Shown here: positions 58,760 through 64,000 of the stretch, piece after piece
Layout of the letters: the number at the start of each line of letters is the position of its first letter
Numbering within the stretch: position 1 is the stretch's first letter
DNA from: Rikenellaceae bacterium
GTDB lineage: Bacteria > Bacteroidota > Bacteroidia > Bacteroidales > Rikenellaceae
Assembly (NCBI GenBank): GCA_015059905.1
Contig: SUZN01000004.1
Coordinates: 124,001-188,000 of the forward strand
Direction: 5' to 3'
DNA: 64,000 bases
Made by a program: the position numbers and the translations under genes
Notes under the pieces: generated by a model
Databases searched by the model: none
Told to the model about the DNA's origin: nothing
Seen by the model: the letters and a program-made list of their open reading frames with translations, nothing else

Positions 58760-61240
58760 ATGAAGAAAACATTGTTAGGAATTTTGGCATTGGTAGCGGT
58801 GGCTACTGCTTGCCAGCCAGAGAAGATTGAACGTGAGAAGGAGTCATTGACCCCTGTAACATTTGAAAAGGTGGCTTTGGAGGATAACTTCTGGTTGCCA
58901 CGTCTGAAGACACAGAAGGAGACCTTGGTGCCTTACTCATTGGGCAAGGTGGAGCATGCGGTGAGAAACCTGCAAAAGGTTATTGATTACCGTAACGGCA
59001 AGAAGGTAGAGGGTCGTTTTGATGGTCCTTACTTCGTTGCATCCGACCTGTTTAAGGTTATGGAGGGTGCAGCCTACCTCTTGATTTTGGAGAAGGATGA
59101 GAAGCTGGAGGCGCAGATGGACGAGATTATCGACGTTATCGCTGCGGCGCAGGATGAGGATGGTTATCTCTATGAGTGTCATATGTTGCCCGAAAATTTG
59201 AGCAGTGGCGACCGTTGGCGTGGTGGCGAGTCACGTTATAGCTATGTTGTACATAGCCACGAGCTCTATAATATGGGTCACATGTATGAGGGTGCTATTG
59301 CTTACTACCGTGCTACGGGCAAGCGTAAGTGGCTGGACGTAGCCGAGAAGAATGCACAGCATATCAATCGTGTATTCTTTGAGGGCGACCCTAACTACAA
59401 CGGCGGCAAACCAATCATGCAGGCTCCAGGTCACGAGGAGATTGAGCTTGCGTTGGTTAAGCTTGCGCAGGCTACAGGCAATAAACTCTATTCCGAGATG
59501 GCGAAGAAGTTCCTTGATGTGCGTGGCGTGACATACTGCCCCGATGGAAAGGGTGTGATGGCTCCAACCTATGCACAGCAGCACCAGCCAGTACGCGAGC
59601 AGCGCACTGCCGAGGGTCACTCTGTACGAGCTATGTACCTCTATTCGGGTATGGCGGATGTTGTTGCCGAGTTGGGTGATACAACACTCAATCCAGCACT
59701 TGAGGCTATCTGGAACGATGTTATGGATAAGAAAATCCACATCAACGGTGGTCTTGGCGCAGTCCCTGGCATCGAGGGTTTTGGCCCCGAGTATGTGTTG
59801 CCAAACAAGGATACCTACGACGAGACTTGTGCAGCGGTTGGTAACGTATTCTTCAACTACCGTATGTTCCTTGCTTCGGGCGAGGCAAAGTATGTTGATG
59901 CTGCCGAGGTGTCGCTCTACAACAATGTGTTGGCAGGTGTGAATATCGAGGGTAATAAATTCTTCTATGTAAATGTACTGGAGGCTGATGGCAAGAAGGC
60001 ATTCAATCACGGTCGTGCGGGTCGCTCACCTTGGTTTGGTACAGCTTGCTGCCCATCAAATATGGCACGTCTTATCCCACAGGTATCGGGTATGGTATAT
60101 TCTCATACCGATGACGATATTTATACAGCTCTCTATGCGGGTTCATCTACCACAGTGCCTTTGGCAGCGGGTGATGTGGCTCTGAAGCAGACAACAGCTT
60201 ACCCATTCGAGGGTAAGGTGACAATCGATGTTACTCCAGCCGTTGAGGGTCAGGAGTTCACAATGTGGCTTCGTATCCCAACCTGGTGTGGTGAGCAGTT
60301 TATCCCTGGAAAACTCTACTCTTATGCCGACAATAATAAGTCAAAGGTTGTTGCAAAGGTTAATGGCGAGCGTGTTCGCACAGCCGTTGTGGATGGCTAT
60401 ATGCCTGTTAAGCGTGCTTGGGTGGCTGGTGACAAGGTTGAACTGGAACTCTCTATGCCTGTGCGTTACTCGGTGGCTGATGAGCGTGTGGAGGCTGATG
60501 TAAATCGTGTTTGCGTAACTCGTGGTCCACTTGTTTATTGTGCTGAGCAGCCTGATAACGAGCATCCTGCATCAAACTATGTTGTAAGCAAGATTGGTGC
60601 GCAGGGCGAGGTAGCAACATTCACAGAGGGTATTATGAACGGCATCTCTTATGTGACAATGCCAGCCGAGGCTGTTGTGGGTGATCAGGCGCAGAGCGCA
60701 AATCTGACACTTATCCCATATTACGCTTGGAACAACCGTGGCGATAATATCACAATGAACGTGTGGTTTGCTCGTGATGCGCAGACTGTAATTGACGCCA
60801 TTCCTCACGCAGTGGGTAATGTGAAGAGTGTTAAGGCAAGCCATACTTTTGACTCTGATCTCGACCTTGCGGTAGCCGATGGCAAGCAGCCAAAAAGCTC
60901 TGGCGATACCTCTATCCCACGTTGGACTTCATACCCACAGAAGGGTCAGAAGCAGTGGGTTGAGCTTGAACTTAAGAATGAGCAGGAGATTGAGAGCGTG
61001 TCGGTATATTGGTACGACGACAAGGGTGGTGTTCAGTTGCCAACCGAGTGGAGCTTGGAGTATCGCACAGCTGGCGAGTGGAAGACATGGGTGCTTTACA
61101 ACACCGATAACTACAACCTCTTTGCTGATCAGTATAATATGGTACATCCAGCCGAGCCAATCAAGGCTGATGCAATCCGTATCAATATGACACCAAAGGC
61201 TGATGCGGCTGTTGGTATTTTGGAGGTTACGGTTGAGTAA
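58760..61240 (+). CDS. GH127-type (DUF1680) lipoprotein, copy 2
   Basis: An 826-residue lipoprotein (lipobox ATAC). The Zn site is intact with Glu355/Cys357 and Cys430-Cys431. It shares most of its central barrel with the neighbours but differs around residues 140-155 (SSGDRWRGGESRYSY) and 260-280 (CPDGKGVMAPTYAQQH), regions that probably shape the substrate pocket. The C-terminal discoidin-like domain is present (SVYWYDDKGG). Middle gene of the array, 32 bases before copy 3. Confidence 0.92.
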   Translation: MKKTLLGILALVAVATACQPEKIEREKESLTPVTFEKVALEDNFWLPRLKTQKETLVPYSLGKVEHAVRNLQKVIDYRNGKKVEGRFDGPYFVASDLFKVMEGAAYLLILEKDEKLEAQMDEIIDVIAAAQDEDGYLYECHMLPENLSSGDRWRGGESRYSYVVHSHELYNMGHMYEGAIAYYRATGKRKWLDVAEKNAQHINRVFFEGDPNYNGGKPIMQAPGHEEIELALVKLAQATGNKLYSEMAKKFLDVRGVTYCPDGKGVMAPTYAQQHQPVREQRTAEGHSVRAMYLYSGMADVVAELGDTTLNPALEAIWNDVMDKKIHINGGLGAVPGIEGFGPEYVLPNKDTYDETCAAVGNVFFNYRMFLASGEAKYVDAAEVSLYNNVLAGVNIEGNKFFYVNVLEADGKKAFNHGRAGRSPWFGTACCPSNMARLIPQVSGMVYSHTDDDIYTALYAGSSTTVPLAAGDVALKQTTAYPFEGKVTIDVTPAVEGQEFTMWLRIPTWCGEQFIPGKLYSYADNNKSKVVAKVNGERVRTAVVDGYMPVKRAWVAGDKVELELSMPVRYSVADERVEADVNRVCVTRGPLVYCAEQPDNEHPASNYVVSKIGAQGEVATFTEGIMNGISYVTMPAEAVVGDQAQSANLTLIPYYAWNNRGDNITMNVWFARDAQTVIDAIPHAVGNVKSVKASHTFDSDLDLAVADGKQPKSSGDTSIPRWTSYPQKGQKQWVELELKNEQEIESVSVYWYDDKGGVQLPTEWSLEYRTAGEWKTWVLYNTDNYNLFADQYNMVHPAEPIKADAIRINMTPKADAAVGILEVTVE

Positions 61241-61272
61241 TGAATAAATAACCTAAAATTAGTATTACTGTT

Positions 61273-63750
61273 ATGAAGAAATTGATGTTTATTGTTTTGG
61301 CGGCAGTGGCTTTCACTGCCTGCCAGACAGAGCGAATTGAGCGAGAACGAGAGGCACTCACGCCAATGTCGTTTGAGAAGGTAACGCTGGAGGATAACTT
61401 TTGGTTGCCACGTCTGAAGATTCAGAAGGAGACTTTGGTGCCTTTCTCATTGGACAAAACAGCCTATGCTGTCGAGAACTTGCGCCGCACAGGTCAGTAT
61501 TTGCGTGGCGAGAAGATTGAGAAGGGTTTTGAGGGTCCTTACTATGTAGCTTCCGATCTGTTTAAGGTTATGGAGGGTGCTGCCTACCTCTTGATTCTGG
61601 AGAAGGATCCAGAGCTTGAGGCGCAGATGGATGAGATTATCGACATCATTGCTTCGGCGCAGGATAAGGATGGTTATCTCTACGAGGTACATATCCTCCC
61701 CGAGCAGAAGGAGAACAACCACCGCAAGGGCGGTTCAGGACCTACTCGTTACTCGTTTGTGGATCATAGCCACGAACTCTATAATATGGGTCATATGTAT
61801 GAGGGAGCTATCGCATATTACAAGGCAACAGGCAAGCGTAAGTGGTTGGATGTAGCTGAGAAGAATGCACAGCATGTGAACAAGGTCTTCTTTGAGGGCG
61901 ACCCCAACTACAACGGCGGCAAACCTGTTATGCAGGCTCCAGGTCACGAGGAGATTGAGTTGGCTTTGGTGAAGATGTATTACGCAACAGGTAATGAGCT
62001 TTATGCCGAGATGGCAAAGAAGTTTATCTACATTCGTGGTAAGGAGCGTGACAAGGGTCGTTACTATTCGCAGGCACACATCCCAGTGCGTGAGCAGACA
62101 GAGGCTGTGGGTCACTCTGTACGTGCTACATACCTCTACTCTGGTATGGCTGATGTGGTGGCTATGACAGGCGACACTACTTTGATGCCTGCACTTAACT
62201 CAATCTGGCACGACATAGTTGATCGCAAGATGCACATCAACGGCGGTTTGGGTGCTGTTCCTGGTATCGAGGGCTTCGGTCCTGCTTATGACCTTCCAAA
62301 CCTTAATACCTATGACGAGACTTGCGCTGCGGTTGGTAATGTATTCTTCAACTATCGTATGTTCTTGATGTCAGGCGAGGCGAAGTATGTCGATGTGGCA
62401 GAGGTTGCTCTCTACAACAACGTGTTGGCTGGTGTAAACCTCGAGGGTAACAAGTTCTTCTATGTAAACGTATTGGAGGCTGACGGCAAGCGTCCATTCA
62501 ATCACGGTACTGCTGGTCGTGCTCCTTGGTTTGGTACAGCGTGCTGCCCATCAAATATGGCGCGTCTTATTCCACAGATTTCGGGTATGACATACTCTCA
62601 CACCAATGACGATATTTATACCGTATTCTACGCAGGTAACTCTACATCTATTCCATTGGAGGGTGGTAATGTAGCATTGAAGCAGCAGACAGAGTATCCT
62701 TTCGACGGCAAGATTTCAATTGAGGTTAGCCCCGAGCAGGAGGGTCAGGAGTTCACGATGTGGTTACGTATCCCAACGTGGTGCGGCGAGCAGTTCGTGC
62801 CAGGCGAGCTTTACTCTTATGCCGATGGCGTGGAGTCAAAGGTTGTGGCAAAGGTTAATGGCAAGCGTGTCCGTACGGAGGTTGTTGATGGTTATATGCC
62901 TGTTAAGCGTGCCTGGGCAGCTGGCGATAAGGTTGAGCTTGAGTTGCCAATGCCTGTTCGTTACTCTGTGGCTGACGAGCGCGTTAAGGCTGATGTAAAC
63001 CGTGTCTGCGTAACTCGTGGTCCATTGGTATATTGCGCCGAGCAGCCTGATAACGAGCATGGCGCATCATTCTATATTGTGAATGACTTGAAGCAGCAGG
63101 GTGAGGTTGCTAAATTCGATGAAGGTGTGATGAGCGGTATCACAAATATCACTTTGCAGGCTTCGGCTATGCTTGATGACGGTGCAGAGGAGTTGAATAC
63201 TGTTGATGCAACACTTAAGCTTATCCCTTACTACGCTTGGAATAATCGTGGCAACAATGTTACAATGAATGTATGGTTTGCGCGTGATGTGCAGACCGCC
63301 TATAAGGGTACTATTCATACCGTTGGTAATATCCGCGATGTGACCGTATCGCACACCTACGGTAGCGATACCCCATACGCTATCGCCGATGGCAAGCAGC
63401 CAAAGAATTCATTTGACCGTTCCATCCCACGTTGGACATCATATCCACAGCTTGGTCGTGAGCAGACCGTTGAGGTAACCCTCCGCAAGGAGCAGAAGGT
63501 TGAGAGCGTATCGGTATATTGGTACGATGATAAGGGCGGCGTTCAGGTGCCTGTAAGCTGGAAAATGGAGTATAAGTCGGGTGATGAGTGGAAGGAGTTT
63601 AAGCCATATATCACCGACCGCTTCGGCGTTGAGCCAGACCAGTATAATATGGTTCACCCCGATAAGGAGATCTCTACAAAGGTTCTTCGCCTGAAGATAC
63701 AGCCAAAGAAGGACTCTACGGTGGGTATTCTGGAGTTGATTGTTGAGTAA
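61273..63750 (+). CDS. GH127-type (DUF1680) lipoprotein, copy 3
   Basis: An 825-residue lipoprotein (lipobox FTAC). The Zn ligands Glu349/Cys351 and Cys424-Cys425 are kept. It is closer to copy 1 than to copy 2 in the 255-290 region (YYSQAHIPVREQTEAVGH) but has its own insertion at 140-150 (KENNHRKGGSG). The stop overlaps the next ATG by one base (TAATG), so the thioesterase start is coupled to it. Substrates may be arabinose-bearing plant polymers with different linkages, one per copy. Confidence 0.92.
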   Translation: MKKLMFIVLAAVAFTACQTERIEREREALTPMSFEKVTLEDNFWLPRLKIQKETLVPFSLDKTAYAVENLRRTGQYLRGEKIEKGFEGPYYVASDLFKVMEGAAYLLILEKDPELEAQMDEIIDIIASAQDKDGYLYEVHILPEQKENNHRKGGSGPTRYSFVDHSHELYNMGHMYEGAIAYYKATGKRKWLDVAEKNAQHVNKVFFEGDPNYNGGKPVMQAPGHEEIELALVKMYYATGNELYAEMAKKFIYIRGKERDKGRYYSQAHIPVREQTEAVGHSVRATYLYSGMADVVAMTGDTTLMPALNSIWHDIVDRKMHINGGLGAVPGIEGFGPAYDLPNLNTYDETCAAVGNVFFNYRMFLMSGEAKYVDVAEVALYNNVLAGVNLEGNKFFYVNVLEADGKRPFNHGTAGRAPWFGTACCPSNMARLIPQISGMTYSHTNDDIYTVFYAGNSTSIPLEGGNVALKQQTEYPFDGKISIEVSPEQEGQEFTMWLRIPTWCGEQFVPGELYSYADGVESKVVAKVNGKRVRTEVVDGYMPVKRAWAAGDKVELELPMPVRYSVADERVKADVNRVCVTRGPLVYCAEQPDNEHGASFYIVNDLKQQGEVAKFDEGVMSGITNITLQASAMLDDGAEELNTVDATLKLIPYYAWNNRGNNVTMNVWFARDVQTAYKGTIHTVGNIRDVTVSHTYGSDTPYAIADGKQPKNSFDRSIPRWTSYPQLGREQTVEVTLRKEQKVESVSVYWYDDKGGVQVPVSWKMEYKSGDEWKEFKPYITDRFGVEPDQYNMVHPDKEISTKVLRLKIQPKKDSTVGILELIVE

Positions 63751-64000
63751 TGGAGATTGGATTAAAATATCAGAGCAGGGTGGTGGTATCGGAGGATAAC
63801 ACCGCCCTCAAGCTCGGCTCGGGCGATATGGCGGTGTTTGCTACACCTGCAATGATTGCCCTTATGGAGAATGCGGCGATGAATGCCGTAGCCGAGCATC
63901 TTGACGCAGGTGCTACTACCGTAGGTACGATGATGAAATCTTCTCACATCAAGGCTTCAGCCGTAGGTGCAACCATCACAGCCGAGGCGGAGCTGGTGGC
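63750..64000 (+). CDS. Hotdog-fold thioesterase, FlK-like (3' end outside window)
   Basis: The first 83 codons of a protein starting MEIGLKYQSRVVVSEDN. The blocks AVFATPAMIALMENAAMNAV and TVGTMMKSSHIKASAVG are those of the fluoroacetyl-CoA-thioesterase-like hotdog family, where the TVGT stretch and the following histidine (SHIKA) lie at the active site. Cytosolic; it would hydrolyse a small acyl-CoA. The start is coupled to the upstream GH127 gene by a one-base overlap, an odd pairing of a cytosolic enzyme with an exported one. The gene runs off the end of the window. Confidence 0.85.
   Translation, partial: MEIGLKYQSRVVVSEDNTALKLGSGDMAVFATPAMIALMENAAMNAVAEHLDAGATTVGTMMKSSHIKASAVGATITAEAELV

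Overview
The window reads as chromosome of a gut-type member of the Bacteroidales, most like Rikenellaceae/Alistipes. Three things support this: promoters of the Bacteroidetes kind (TTTG or TTG, about 19-20 bases, then TAnnTTTG) occur throughout; there are many SusE/fimbrillin/TlpA-style lipoproteins and DUF families typical of this order (DUF4491, DUF4919, HU-CCDC81); and the housekeeping genes (kdsBAD, rpsU, secG, ligA, purA, era, ffh, PPi-type pfk) fit. The family-level placement is an inference. No tRNA, rRNA, CRISPR array, insertion sequence or prophage was seen; one ncRNA, the small SRP RNA, is present.

Layout: 1-3366 is the end of lon followed by a Kdo operon (kdsB-kdsA-kdsD). 3527-10110 is one co-directional run: two-domain DUF1080 protein, small membrane protein, ApbE, exported Gfo/Idh oxidoreductase, UbiD decarboxylase and a helix-hairpin-helix protein. 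rpsU and an HU-like membrane protein follow, then a sigma-54 activator, lptE, a small TPR-like protein and secG. 14146-17103 is a BlaI-type repressor with a phased operator array, plus a giant M56/TonB sensor protein, bracketed by GTCATTGCGAG repeats. 17102-22850 holds a MATE exporter, a fimbrillin/LamG surface lipoprotein, a 48-residue peptide gene and a pseudouridine synthase. 22850-27835 (minus) is ligA-dapA-DUF4919-clostripain. 28442-33483 is purA, then etfB-etfA-acyl-CoA dehydrogenase.

The most striking block is 35485-39317 (minus). It has a close homologue of animal steroid 5-alpha-reductase, an Old Yellow Enzyme flavoprotein, a short-chain dehydrogenase and a TlpA-like lipoprotein in one tight operon. 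This is the gene set expected for reducing the A ring of 3-keto-delta4 steroids or bile acids to 5-alpha and 5-beta products. The next block (39576-48596) has PPi-dependent phosphofructokinase, two lipoprotein sugar isomerase/epimerase paralogues, a cold-shock protein, a TlpA-like protein that has lost its CxxC, the SRP RNA, mltG, a glycosyltransferase and an MFS carrier. 48622-55655 carries a TPR protein, era, an outer-membrane barrel family (including a fused double barrel) and ffh. The right end (56246-64000) is a promoter with a ten-T spacer driving three tandem GH127-type lipoproteins and the start of a hotdog thioesterase.

At a finer scale, intergenic regions hold a family of fold-back elements (3373-3473, 22537-22662, 33481-33528, 39391-39510). 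Their cores share a motif, and paired positions change together, so the stem is kept while the sequence drifts. This looks like an undescribed or little described Bacteroidales repeat.
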